Below are positions 36,001-45,337 of a stretch of DNA of 64,000 bases, in pieces. The notes under the pieces are model-generated. The model did no database searches. It saw only the letters and a program-made list of their open reading frames with translations, and was not told the origin of the DNA. Source of the DNA: CAZMNY01 sp964567745. Lineage in GTDB: Bacteria > Planctomycetota > Planctomycetia > Pirellulales > Pirellulaceae. The first letter of the stretch is position 1. Each line of letters begins with the position of its first letter. The DNA lies in contig CAZMNY010000032.1 of assembly GCA_964567745.1 (NCBI GenBank), positions 31,450 to 95,449 on the forward strand. The letters run 5' to 3'. Both the position numbers and the translations under genes were made by a program.

Positions 36001-37698
36001 TTAGTGATTCAATCGAAACTCCGCCGACGACAAGCCGGCCCAAACCAACTGCCGAATCGCGGAATCCAATTCTTGCTCGCCAGCTTTTCGTTTGCTTTCC
36101 ACAAACGGTTCAAGCTGCTTGCGCTCTGGATGCGTTGGCGGGCGAGAAAAGACAGCGAAATAGAATTCCTCGACTAACTGAGGCGTCTTCATCGACTTGA
36201 GCTGCGCGGTAAGCTGCTTGCCCTTTGGTGCCAGCCAGTCTTGGATGACTGTCGCGTTCCGGACAAATAGCGCTTGATCGGCTGAGGATTCAAACTGCGA
36301 GCGTTGAACTCCGACTACGCCAAACAACGTCACAAACGTATTGACATTGGCTTTGAGGGAGTCGTTTAGCGAATTCTCTTGCCAAAGCGGATCGTCCGCC
36401 TTCTTCGTCTTTTGTTTGGCGTCGGTTTTTCGTTGCTTTGAGTCGAGGCCCGCGCGAGTTTGCTCGACGAGCCCAGTGGCTTGCATCATGGACCAAGCGA
36501 GTTGTTCGGCCGAAAGCGGTTTGAGAATGGCGACGTGAAACCGATCTTCTGCGACCGTCTCGCCACCGCCGCCGTATGTGCTGCTTCTTTGATACGTCTT
36601 GCTCAGGGCGATTTCACGCAAAAGGTAACGCATGTCGTAGTCGTGTTGGAGCATCGCGTCGGCCAGCGTATCGAGCAGTTCTGGATGCGACGGCGGATTG
36701 TCGGAATGCCACATATCGACCGGCTCGACGAAACCTCGCCCCATCATCAACGCCCACAGCCGGTTGACGATGTTTCGGCGAAATGCTTGGTTCGACTCGT
36801 CCGTCATCGCCGACGCCAATTGCAACCGCCGGCTATAGACCGGTATCGAGCGAGCTTTCTTGTCGGGCTTGACTTTGTAAGGCTCTTTTGCGGCAGGTGG
36901 ATCATCGATCGCAGGCAGGTCGAGCAATCGCGGAGACGTCTCGTCCGATTCGTTGGTGAACACAGATGTGAAACTGACCGCGCCCTCGGCCTTCTCGCCA
37001 ATCGAAGACTCTTTCGACTTGGGATCCTTGAACAAGTACGCGCGATTGAGAAACGCCGACAGTCCGTGGTAATGACGCTGCAAGTAGTCGTCGATCGTGG
37101 GATGATCGTGGCACTGGGCGCACTGAAGATCGCGGCCGAGGAAAATCCGCCCCAAGTCGCGCGTCATCTCATCCATTTTCAATTCGCGGTCGAGCAAGAA
37201 TTTTGCGGCAGGGCGTGTCGTCTTGTCTGCGCCGTCGGCCGTCAAGATTTCACTGGCAAGCAGGTCCCACCGCTTGTTCTCGAGAAATGACTGCCGCAGG
37301 TAATCGCGCCACTCTTTCGCCTTGACGTGTTTGTCGACTCGACGCTCCATCAACATCGTGTCAAAAACATATTGCATCCGCCGGGCGTGTCGAGGCGACT
37401 CGAGCAGCTGGTCGATTAGTTTTGCTCGCTTGTCGGGCTTCTTGTCCGCCATGAACTGGCGAACTTCATCCGCGCTGGGAATCGTCCCAACCAGATCAAG
37501 ATAAATTCGCCGAACAAATTCCGCATCGTTCGCCACCGGCACCGCAACCTTCTCGAAATTCTCACAGCCGTCACGAATTGCGGTATCGATTTGCTGGTGG
37601 AGTGGAGAATCGGCAAAACTCGGCGTCGACGCAAAATCGAGAACAAACAAGGCCGTTGCGAGGACGGCGATTGGAGGTGGAGTCATTAGGCGTGGCAT
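36001..37698 (-). CDS. DUF1549/DUF1553 (PSD1-type) protein without the N-terminal cytochrome domain
   Basis: The 565-residue exported protein has a signal peptide (VLATALFVLDFASTPSFA). DUF1549 follows with EFVRRIYLDLVGTIPSADEV near residue 62 and a haem-like CAQCHDHP motif near 196. DUF1553 begins around 290 (LQLASAMTDESNQAFRRNIV, NRLWALMMGRGFVEPVDMWH) and closes with the family ending VWAGLSSAEFRLNH. It lacks the PSCyt1 domain found in the 12437-15439 protein. A second ATG (37686) could also be the start. First gene of the PSD1-DUF1501-WD40 operon. Confidence 0.92.
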   Translation of the reverse strand: MPRLMTPPPIAVLATALFVLDFASTPSFADSPLHQQIDTAIRDGCENFEKVAVPVANDAEFVRRIYLDLVGTIPSADEVRQFMADKKPDKRAKLIDQLLESPRHARRMQYVFDTMLMERRVDKHVKAKEWRDYLRQSFLENKRWDLLASEILTADGADKTTRPAAKFLLDRELKMDEMTRDLGRIFLGRDLQCAQCHDHPTIDDYLQRHYHGLSAFLNRAYLFKDPKSKESSIGEKAEGAVSFTSVFTNESDETSPRLLDLPAIDDPPAAKEPYKVKPDKKARSIPVYSRRLQLASAMTDESNQAFRRNIVNRLWALMMGRGFVEPVDMWHSDNPPSHPELLDTLADAMLQHDYDMRYLLREIALSKTYQRSSTYGGGGETVAEDRFHVAILKPLSAEQLAWSMMQATGLVEQTRAGLDSKQRKTDAKQKTKKADDPLWQENSLNDSLKANVNTFVTLFGVVGVQRSQFESSADQALFVRNATVIQDWLAPKGKQLTAQLKSMKTPQLVEEFYFAVFSRPPTHPERKQLEPFVESKRKAGEQELDSAIRQLVWAGLSSAEFRLNH

Positions 37699-37819
37699 AA
37701 GCGTAGCGGCATCGGAAGGCGTGGCTTGAGGCGGGACCGTGAGGCGAGTTAATCGCTCGCCGTAGTTTATCTGATATCCGACAACAAAACCATGAATTTT
37801 TGACGTGCTGAACGAGACA

Positions 37820-38030
37820 CCGAACGAGCAAGCTCGTTGGGGGCGGTTTGAGCTGTTAGCGATGAAACTGATTCACCGAACGAGCAAGCTCGTTGGGGTC
37901 TGGTTGGGGCGGTTTGAGCTGTTAGCGTTGAAACTGATTCACCGAACGAGCAAGCTCGTTGGGGTCTGGTTGGGGCGGTTTGAGCTGTTAGCGTTGAAAC
38001 TGATTCACCGAACGAGCAAGCTCGTTGGAG
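37820..38030. repeat. Tandem array of four palindrome-bearing repeat units
   Basis: Four copies of gaacgagcaagctcgtt start at 37822, 37878, 37944 and 38010. The spacings are 56, 66 and 66 bases. Between them the sequence is nearly identical: ggtctggttggggcggttt, gagctgttagcgttgaaac and tgattcacc. The first unit lacks about 10 bases. Each unit holds a palindrome with arms AACGAGC and GCTCGTT. The conserved flank shows this is a tandem duplication of a dispersed repeat, not a CRISPR array. Confidence 0.9.
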
Positions 38031-38063
38031 TCCGTCATTGAAAAACAGACGGCAACTTGTCGT

Positions 38064-38092
38064 GTGCCACTGGCTTGCCAGTGCTCAAGCAC
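38064..38092. repeat. Second palindrome type (CACTGGC-TT-GCCAGTG)
   Basis: Arms CACTGGC (38068-38074) and GCCAGTG (38077-38083) surround TT, within a larger inverted pair TGTGC (38063-38067) and GCACA. It has the same build as the AACGAGC palindrome (7-base arms, 2-base centre) but an unrelated sequence. Similar ccactggct...gccagtg elements are frequent in planctomycete genomes, to my recollection. Confidence 0.7.
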
Positions 38093-38140
38093 AATAAATT
38101 CAAATCGACTCACCGTACGCCGGAACCACGGCGAGGTCAG

Positions 38141-38178
38141 TCGCGATTCTGATTCATTGAACGAGGCAACTCGTTCAA
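38141..38178. repeat. Diverged copy of the AACGAGC repeat
   Basis: GAACGAG (38159-38165) and CTCGTTC (38170-38176) are arms around GCAA, preceded by cgattctgattcatt, which resembles the gaaactgattcacc flank of the main array. It is a degenerate fifth copy next to the array. The rest of 37699-38205 holds no gene that I can support. Confidence 0.65.
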
Positions 38179-38205
38179 GTTGAGAAGGAACTAACCGTTT
38201 CGCCA

Positions 38206-38325
38206 TCAGTTAATGATGATCCCGACGATAACGGTGAATTGAAGCCCGACAAATATCAAAACGATTTCCCAGAAACGGAGCGGCGGCAAGCTCTTATCGT
38301 TTTCATTGTCGTATTGATCGGACAT
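38206..38325 (-). CDS. 39-residue single-span membrane peptide
   Basis: A short frame from ATG 38325 to TGA 38206-38208 encodes 39 residues: a charged N-terminal part (MSDQYDNENDKSLPPLRFWE) and one hydrophobic helix (IVLIFVGLQFTVIVGIIIN) ending at the C-terminus. The composition is that of a real small membrane protein rather than chance. The binding site is weak. It lies between the repeat cluster and the LysR gene, on the same strand as the latter, 103 bases behind it. Function unknown. Confidence 0.5.
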   Translation of the reverse strand: MSDQYDNENDKSLPPLRFWEIVLIFVGLQFTVIVGIIIN

Positions 38326-38428
38326 GACGATATCCGAACAGGCCGCCGACCAGAAATCAAGTTGCGAGAGCACGAAGAGTCGCTCTCAATGCCATTTGCC
38401 AGCTGAACGGCCTCGCAAGATGCTCAAG

Positions 38429-39334
38429 TCAACGCGGCGAAACGCTGCGCTGCTCGCTTGCGAATTCCAGAAACTCTCTCACGGTCGAGTTGGGAAGCTG
38501 CTTCGGATTTGTGACCACGTAGAGTTTTCGTTGAGGCCGGACTCCGGTCACTGGTACGATGACCAAGCGGCCCGCTTCAACGTCTCGAGCAACCGTCGCC
38601 TCCGAGAGGAACGCGGCACCTAGTCCGCCCTCGACCGTGGCGCGTATGGCGTCGTTGGTGTTGACTTCCATGGTGACGTTCAATTCGTCTGGTGCCAGAC
38701 CTGCCGATTCGAGAGCGTATTCAAGACACCGCCGACTTCCCGATCCGGGCTCGCGCATAATAAGCGGAGTCGCGCAGAATCGGCGAGCCGAAATCCTCTT
38801 GCATTTCGCCAGCTCGTGTTCGGGCGAAACGACTAAGACCAACTTGTCTGTCACGATGGCGCGAGCGCACAGTTTCGACGATCGGGGAAGCTCGCCGACG
38901 AAACCGAGGTCCGCTTCGCCTGATTCAACCGCGTCCGCGGCCGCTTGACTGTCGGACACCTGCACCGTTTCCCGAACGCCTTCCTGCAACCGACGAAACT
39001 CAGCGAGCAATTTAGGCAGAATCAACTCAGCGGGAACCGTGCTCGACGCGATGCGCATCGTTCCCGCAATTTCCAGCTCGGTTTGGCCGACCTCTCGTTC
39101 CGCTTCGTCGACAAGCCTCAAGATCTGCCGAGCGTAATCGTGCAAACGTCGGCCTTCGTCCGTGAGCACGACCGTGCGGCCGTCGCGTTGGAAAAGTGAG
39201 ACGCCTAAGGACGCTTCCAGCGTGGCGACATGCTGGCTGACCGCGGGCTGTGTCAGCCCCAGCGACTGCGCCGCCTTCGTGAAACTCAGCCGTTGAGCCA
39301 CCGCAGCGAAACTTTGCAGATGTCGAAATTCCAT
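38429..39334 (-). CDS. LysR-family transcriptional regulator (CysL-like)
   Basis: The 301-residue protein has the N-terminal winged helix of LysR regulators (FRHLQSFAAVAQRLSFTKAA, then SLGLTQPAVSQHVATLEASL) and a periplasmic-binding-like effector domain (IASSTVPAELILPKLLAEFR, GEADLGFVGELP, PLIMREPGSGSRRCLEYAL, ATVEGGLGAAFLSEATVARD). MREPGSGSR is typical of CysL-like and selenium- or sulfur-related members. AGGA lies 7 bases before the ATG. The target genes are not shown by the context; a role in sulfur or selenate assimilation is only a guess. Confidence 0.92.
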   Translation of the reverse strand: MEFRHLQSFAAVAQRLSFTKAAQSLGLTQPAVSQHVATLEASLGVSLFQRDGRTVVLTDEGRRLHDYARQILRLVDEAEREVGQTELEIAGTMRIASSTVPAELILPKLLAEFRRLQEGVRETVQVSDSQAAADAVESGEADLGFVGELPRSSKLCARAIVTDKLVLVVSPEHELAKCKRISARRFCATPLIMREPGSGSRRCLEYALESAGLAPDELNVTMEVNTNDAIRATVEGGLGAAFLSEATVARDVEAGRLVIVPVTGVRPQRKLYVVTNPKQLPNSTVREFLEFASEQRSVSPR

Positions 39335-39425
39335 GCGTCCATCCTACCGTAACCCGCATCGCCACGCGCCATTCAAGTTTGCGGGCAACAGATGCATGGC
39401 CCCGACCCGGGCGATGTTTCAGACG

Positions 39426-40487
39426 CTACTCGGGTTGATTTGCATAGGAGAACTTCAAGGCAATTTGCGCGCGAGGCAAAGCGACTCCGCTCACTTCGAC
39501 GTGCGGATAGATGAAGTAGTTGAGCGGCTCAGCATTCGACTTGGGCTCGAGCAGGATGTCGCGACCGGTGGAAAAGGCGACTCGATCGGGCGTCAAATTC
39601 CCAAAGTAATACTCTTTCATCTCTGGGTGCTTGTCTGCCTCAGAAATGTCGACCGGGACCCAACCTCGCTTGGGCGCAAAGAAGAAGGCCCAGCAATGGT
39701 AGCCGCCTACCTTTCCGTTTTCGCCATCGCTCGGAATGGGAAAACCAATTTCGAAACGCGAAGGTACGCCTTGCGAGCGGGCCAGCGAAATAAACAGGCT
39801 GTGAAAATCGGTGCAATTGCCGTATCGGCTATCGCAAACCCAAGCGACGTCTCCCTTGCCCCACCCTGTACCTGACTTGTCATAGGCGACGTGTTGGTCA
39901 ACCAAATCGTAAAGCTGGTTTGCCATTTCGAACTCGTCATCACTCAACGTGATTCCGCTCAACAACTCAAGCGGCTTGCCGTCGACGGGGACCTTTGTAT
40001 TGGCTTGCAGGAACTTTTCGCGATGGTTTGGCGAGAGCTCCGCGGATTCGCCTACACCGGCCGACGCGATCTCACGCCGCTCGATGTGGTACGGCACGTC
40101 GATGCTCAATCGACCCTCTTCCGGTGCCTCAGCCTCAAAGTAAAGAATTCGGTTTCCGTACTTCGGTTCCGTGTGAAACGTCGCCTCGGCTGGCAGCTGA
40201 GAATCGAGCTGCGTCACCTGCTGGCTCGCACTCGACTGTGGCGTTGGCAACCAGACTCGCGCCTTGTCGCCCGGCTTCAAGTCAACGATGTCGAAGCGGT
40301 AATGAAATTGAAAGTGTCTTGTGCAGCTATTTGAATCCACGGACGCTTGCTCTTGCGGCACGGTGCTCGGACTCGACTCGTCAACGCCGGCCTGTGACGC
40401 TTGTTGACTGCAGCCGGCAAATAAGCAGACGGCCGCCGAAACTATGAGCAGCCCGCAACATCGTGTCAGATTAGCTTCGAACAACAT
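39426..40487 (-). CDS. Transglutaminase-like lipoprotein
   Basis: The 353-residue protein has a lipoprotein signal with the lipobox LFAGC near residue 25. The C-terminal part carries a transglutaminase-like cysteine-peptidase core: Cys in SRYGNCTDFHSLFISLARSQ, His in VGGYHCWAFFFAPKRG and Asp in WVPVDISEADKHPE. The N-terminal half is a beta-rich domain (FQFHYRFDIVDLKPGDKARV). Such exported proteins may cleave or crosslink envelope proteins; the substrate is unknown. ATG 40487 follows a GAGG site; the frame extends further but lacks a better start. Confidence 0.87.
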   Translation of the reverse strand: MLFEANLTRCCGLLIVSAAVCLFAGCSQQASQAGVDESSPSTVPQEQASVDSNSCTRHFQFHYRFDIVDLKPGDKARVWLPTPQSSASQQVTQLDSQLPAEATFHTEPKYGNRILYFEAEAPEEGRLSIDVPYHIERREIASAGVGESAELSPNHREKFLQANTKVPVDGKPLELLSGITLSDDEFEMANQLYDLVDQHVAYDKSGTGWGKGDVAWVCDSRYGNCTDFHSLFISLARSQGVPSRFEIGFPIPSDGENGKVGGYHCWAFFFAPKRGWVPVDISEADKHPEMKEYYFGNLTPDRVAFSTGRDILLEPKSNAEPLNYFIYPHVEVSGVALPRAQIALKFSYANQPE

Positions 40488-40705
40488 TCGCCTCGCACTC
40501 CAAAATCGACCGTCATGAACCATAAGGAATCATTATATGAAAATCGCCTTTGCATTACGATAACGTATGAAGGTTCCCGAGCCAAGATCCAAGGCCTGTG
40601 GGCGCTGGCAGAACCTGCGCGACGCGGTGAGACCACGCGACGATCCGCGGTGGCGATTCCAGATGCAGTCGAGAGCCGCTCGAACTTAGGCTGGCTTAGG
40701 CTGGC

Positions 40706-41998
40706 TCAGACTCGCACAAAAAACTTTTGGCGATACATCCAAAAGGCGATGAGCCAGAAGACGAGGAATGTAAGCGTCGGATCGGCGATTCGACAATACA
40801 TGTCATCGGCCAAGATCGAAGGGCCGGCGACGAATTCGATCAGTTGGCCAAAATGGGTGTGGATCGCTCGGATTGTCCAGGGCCTGAGCAGCTGTCCCAT
40901 CATGTAGATCGCGATCGAGTTCATCCCGACCACAACCAATGGGAACGCCAGCCAGCGCAGCGGCGGAATCTTCTTCCCCACAACATCTAAAACGAAATAG
41001 AAGGCGGCTAACATCCAAATGACCCAGCCGCCGCTGAAGAGGACCCACGAGGGAGTCCAGATTCGTTTGACGATGGGGCATGCAAGCCAACCTGCGGTCA
41101 GTCCAAGAGCCACGCATATGGCGCCGCCAGCCAGCAGGACGCCTACCTTGTACCACCACTGTCGATCGCTGCGCAGCAGCAGGCCGCAAAACATGCCCAG
41201 CATCATCGTGGCGATCGAGGGAATAAAGTTCAGCGTGACGTATCCACCACCGTTAAAGCGAAACGGCTCGCCCTTGCCCTGGGGAAACTGATTCAAAAGC
41301 CAGCGGTCAACGTTGTATCCTGCGTTTGCGTTTTTCGACCACGAATCGAAGCGGCCGGCGAACACGGTTTCGGTGTCGGCTTTCACTGCCGCGTAATCGT
41401 AATCCGTCGGTGGAGAATATGATTCGAAGAAGATCCAGTACCCGACTAAGATCAGGACGAACGCCCCAATCTGCACTACCGGTCGCTGAGGCAACAAGAG
41501 GTAGAGGAAGAGATAACCGAGTCCGATTTGCGCTAACACGTTGGTAAATGCCCAATTCGTTCCGGCCGTGTTTTGCGACGCCAGGAACACTCCCATTAGA
41601 ACGAGCACAAGAGCTCGCCACGCAGCATGCCCAAATTGCCTCAGCTTCGAGTGTCCCGATTGATTTCGCTTGGCGTACGAGTAAGGCATCGCAACGCCGA
41701 CCATGAACATAAATGCCGGCTGGATCAAGTCCCAGAAAGTCACGCTGAGCAGATCGAATTGGCTCAGCCAAGGCGGGTGCTCGAAGTAGATCGCGATCTG
41801 TTGCCAGGTGTCGTAGTCGAGCGCGCCCCAAACCGGTTTGTCTTCGGAAAGTTGAGCGAGCCGGGCGATGCCGAATCCGCTGGCCGCCAACATGGCCATG
41901 ATGAAGCCGCGGTATGCGTCGAGCGAGACGAGTCGTTTCGATTCGTCACGACCAGCGGCATCCGTCCGAGTCGTTTGCGGTGGGTAAGCGGTAGCCAT
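40706..41998 (-). CDS. DUF5009/acyltransferase-like membrane protein (HGSNAT/NagX type)
   Basis: The 430-residue protein has about ten transmembrane helices and the family start RLVSLDAYRGFIMAMLAASG near residue 22, followed by LIQPAFMFMVGVAMPYSYAK. Related proteins include the heparan-alpha-glucosaminide N-acetyltransferase family and NagX, which handle amino sugars. GAGG lies 10 bases before ATG. It stands between the transglutaminase gene and a sugar isomerase on the same strand. An acyl transfer to a membrane or cell-wall sugar is the likely role. Confidence 0.9.
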   Translation of the reverse strand: MATAYPPQTTRTDAAGRDESKRLVSLDAYRGFIMAMLAASGFGIARLAQLSEDKPVWGALDYDTWQQIAIYFEHPPWLSQFDLLSVTFWDLIQPAFMFMVGVAMPYSYAKRNQSGHSKLRQFGHAAWRALVLVLMGVFLASQNTAGTNWAFTNVLAQIGLGYLFLYLLLPQRPVVQIGAFVLILVGYWIFFESYSPPTDYDYAAVKADTETVFAGRFDSWSKNANAGYNVDRWLLNQFPQGKGEPFRFNGGGYVTLNFIPSIATMMLGMFCGLLLRSDRQWWYKVGVLLAGGAICVALGLTAGWLACPIVKRIWTPSWVLFSGGWVIWMLAAFYFVLDVVGKKIPPLRWLAFPLVVVGMNSIAIYMMGQLLRPWTIRAIHTHFGQLIEFVAGPSILADDMYCRIADPTLTFLVFWLIAFWMYRQKFFVRV

Positions 41999-42111
41999 GG
42001 ATTCTAGACCTCAAGCGAGAGTGTGGTCGATCGACGCCAACGCTTTGCACGGCTCGCCAAATCGAGGGAGAGCTGCAGCGTCACACTTCTTTGGCATCGG
42101 CCGCCCGTCTG

Positions 42112-43017
42112 TTACTCATTTTGTTTCAACCGCAGCACGTTGTCCATCCGCTCGGCGATCTCGGCGAGTCGATCACGGTCGCCGCCGCGCACTTCCGCAG
42201 TCGCCCAACCCGATGTGTATCCGATATCGGCGAGAGCCGTTCGTACCGCTGGCCAATCCGAATCTCCATCGCCAATCTCGACGTTGAAGCCCTTTCGCAA
42301 ACCCTCATCGAGCTGCTTCTTGCGACTGTATTCCTTGATGTCGAGCTTGCCAATTCGTTTTCCAAGGATGCGAATCCAATGCGCGGGCCAGCCAAATCGA
42401 ACGACATTGCCGACGTCAAAGTAGGCACCAACGGCCGGGCTCTCCATTTTATCTAGAAATCGAGCCATTTCGAGCGGGCTGAGGAGAAAGTTATTCCAGA
42501 CGTTTTCGATCAAGAGCTTGATGCCCTGTTTCTCCGCGTAGGGAAGATCTGCTTTGATGCGATCTTGCTGCTCGCGGTAGACTTTGTCGTATGGGTTGTC
42601 GCGGTCGACTTTGCCCGCGACAACCAGTACGCTGGTCGCGCCATAAAACTTGGCGCTATCGATCGCATGCTTCAAATCAATGTTGCTGCTGTTGAGAAAT
42701 CCGTGCACGACAACCCCTGTCGCCTCGATCGCCTTGCGGACTTCGTTGCGGTCGATCTTGGTCCTCACGTGGATTTCGGTGCCATCGAATCCAAGGTCCT
42801 TAAGCATCTTGAACTTATCGAGCACCGAAAGTTTTGACGTGATCATGTGATACTTGACCGCTTTTTTAATTCGCGGAGTTTCACGTCGCTCGTGGAGCCG
42901 AGCCGCTTCGGTCGCGCTGAGCCAATTGGCCGACGCTGCTGCGCCAACAGCGCCGCCAAGCAAAGCGCGACGGGTCAGTGAATGAGCGGCAATGGGCTTG
43001 GTTGAATCGGCGTCCAT
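42112..43017 (-). CDS. Sugar phosphate isomerase/epimerase with Tat signal
   Basis: The 301-residue protein starts with a twin-arginine signal (LTRRALLGGAVGAAASANWL) and a xylose-isomerase-like TIM barrel: LGFDGTEIHVRTKIDRNEV, GATSVLVVAGKVDRDNPYDK, IKLLIENVWNNFLLSPLEMA, VGAYFDVGNVVRFGWPAHW (a metal-ligand region), LDIKEYSRKKQLDEG and EIGDGDSDWPAVRTALADIG. It is intact and resembles the family of the pseudogene at 20627-21413. Exported isomerases of this type are common in planctomycetes; substrate unknown. Confidence 0.9.
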   Translation of the reverse strand: MDADSTKPIAAHSLTRRALLGGAVGAAASANWLSATEAARLHERRETPRIKKAVKYHMITSKLSVLDKFKMLKDLGFDGTEIHVRTKIDRNEVRKAIEATGVVVHGFLNSSNIDLKHAIDSAKFYGATSVLVVAGKVDRDNPYDKVYREQQDRIKADLPYAEKQGIKLLIENVWNNFLLSPLEMARFLDKMESPAVGAYFDVGNVVRFGWPAHWIRILGKRIGKLDIKEYSRKKQLDEGLRKGFNVEIGDGDSDWPAVRTALADIGYTSGWATAEVRGGDRDRLAEIAERMDNVLRLKQNE

Positions 43018-43089
43018 GGGATGTCTCGGCTGCTTGTTCAATAGGGACCGTTCTGGCTCGGCCTATTGTCGACGGATTCGGAGAGGCGG

Positions 43090-45263
43090 TCAAATTTTCA
43101 CTTGAGAACGAGCGTCCCGCGGCGAACTGAGAAGGCGTCGTCGCCCGAAAAAAACCAAATGCACCGTGGCACCGTCTCGACTCATCCACTTGTTGGGCAG
43201 ACAGGACGTTTCTCCCGGGCCGACATCCCATTTGGTCGTGTAGAACGCGGTTGTCCGCGGTCCCCACGGCTCCGGCGCGTCGTAGATTTCTAGTCCGCCT
43301 TTGAATCGAGTGTCGTTTCCTCTCCCGGTTTGACACCAGATGTACCTCTTTAGACCGGCGTTGTAACTCACGCTCGAGCGGTAACATTCGCCGGGCTTGA
43401 CGAAGACAGCGCCTCGCAATTTGATGTCTTTAACCCAGACCGGCGCCCCATGCTCGCTTCGGCCAAAAAAACTCGAACGCTTCCCGATCTCGGATTCGTG
43501 TCGCGGGCGCTCGCGCCAGGACCATTTGGTCGGACCGACGGTAAGCGCTGTCCGAGTCATGCGACTAGATGTAGACGAACGAATCGCGCGCCCCGTCGTA
43601 GTTTCGGCCGAAATTGAGAAACGTTGGGTAGCCGAAACTGGTTTGGAATTTCCAGTCGCTCCACGTCCAAGTTCGTCCGCGGTCTTTTGACCAGGCAAGT
43701 TGCGAGTTCTTTGCGTTTCGCACGAGCATGTAGAGCAAACCGTCAACCATCAGCATGCCGCTCGCTTTGACGCCGCTCTTGCCGTCGCCAAGACCTTCCG
43801 CAGTTGGCGAGCGAAGATTCACGACCAGGAATTCTTGTGGATCTCCGGTGACGCGGCAGAGTCCCATGCTGAGCTTGCGGCGCACGTTCGGTTTGAATCC
43901 GCGACCGTCTCCATAGGCCGTGTAGAGCGCGTCGTCGTCGCCCCACGTGATCGGCCAATTGTCGCCGCCTCGAGCCTTGCGAACGATTGTCGACGCGGGC
44001 GCCCATTCGATTCGTCTGATGATTGGGCTTGGCGGATAGGGCGGATCATCGCTCTGCTCGGCTCGCGTCGATACTTCGAACTGCTCGTCTGCAGGCGGAA
44101 TCGGTTTGGTGTTGACTCCGCCGAGCGAGTCTCGCTTCATCTTAACGGAGGCCGCGACCGGTTCTAGAAATGGAGCGAGAACACCGTAGTGGTTGTTGCC
44201 CTTTCGTTTCCAGCTTTTGCCGGCGCGAGTCATCACGATATCGAAACTAGGGATGACAACGATCAAACTGTCGTAAAGTCCCCACGACCAGTATGCGTCT
44301 TTGGGAACACCCTTGAGCGCACCGTCGGCGTTGTTCCACCATAGCAGCCCGTAATGATTTGAAGCCTTGCCGAATGTCTTTTCGTCACGTCCGGTAGACC
44401 GACGACATTGAGGAAGGATGAGCTGGCGAGCTTGACGAATGAGGCCGGTATGATCTGCTTGCCTTGCCACTGTCCGCCTCGCAAGTAGAGGTAGCCGATC
44501 CGCGCCATCGCGTCGACGTTCGCACTGATGCCCGAGCCGAACTCCCTTCGTGCAACGCCATCGATCTTGGCGTCGCGATAGGCGTTGCGGCACCACTTCA
44601 AATCACTGCGGCCGATTCCCAATGGTGCAAACACTCGCTCAAACATTAACTCGTCGACGTCGCGTCGATACGCAAGAGTCACGCATTCGGCGACCCAGTT
44701 CGGACCGCCATCGCTGTACGACCACTTCGTGACGGGCTCAAATACCACCCGCTTGTATCCGCCCGGATTCTCAAAACCGGCTGTCTGCGTCGCCAGGTAC
44801 TGAATGGTTATTCGCTTGATCCATCCCGTGGTCTGGTTCGATTTGGGAGGCAGGCCAAACGTCGGATGGTGCTGAACGACTTGGTCACTCAATTTGATCT
44901 TGCCGTCTGCGATCGCCAAACCGAGCGCGGTCACTCCAATCGATTTGAGATCGTACCGCCTCGCCAGGTCTCCCCACGACATGACGAGCGCGCCGTGCCT
45001 TGTGATGAAGCCTGATCCAACGCCCATTAGTGCATACCGACGCGCTTGATCTAGTTTCGCTTTGTCCATCCCCACGTCGCTCGGCGACACTTCGACGCTA
45101 GCCAAGTCGTCTCTTGGGCATGGACTGATGAAAGCGAGCTGGCTGTGATGAAGCCAATGCCGCGCAAGTCAGTCAGACTGATTAGTGAGACGAGAACCGT
45201 TGCGGCGACGATCTTCCACCGAACCGCTTGCGGACTCACTTTGACCTGCTTCGCCAACATCAT
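43090..45263 (-). pseudogene. Serine hydrolase fused to BNR-like domain, with several disabling lesions
   Basis: Four frames in order give one exported protein. The leader is at 45263-45110 (VAATVLVSLISLTDLRG, then VHAQETTW). The serine-hydrolase (class C beta-lactamase-like) part follows in a second frame to about 44405, continues in a third (NHYGLLWWNNADGALKGVPK), and runs into a propeller-like domain (SDDPPYPPSPIIRRIEW, ITWGDDDALYTAYGDGRGF, SGMLMVDGLLYMLVRNAKN). A TAG at 43565-43567 stands where Tyr is expected (VYI, then SHDSDSAY). The end sits in a further frame from the 7-A tract at 43465-43471 (GAPVWVKDIKLRG), then shifts again at the 7-A tract at 43148-43154 to give SGDDAFSVRRGTLVLK. 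In the hydrolase, YDLKSIGVTALGLA lacks the SxxK residues, so the catalytic Ser/Lys are deleted. Confidence 0.82.
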
Positions 45264-45337
45264 GCGTCACCTCGCTCGCGTACTGGATTTGAGCTGCAAA
45301 CTTACTGACGTATGGACACCGAATCGTCAAGTGTTAT

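Noticed and set aside
36460..37290. 276-codon frame on the plus strand
   Set aside because: Shadow of the DUF1549/DUF1553 gene; no recognisable domain.
37820..38030. Possible CRISPR array
   Set aside because: The sequence between the palindromes is as conserved as the palindromes, only four units exist, and no cas gene is present.
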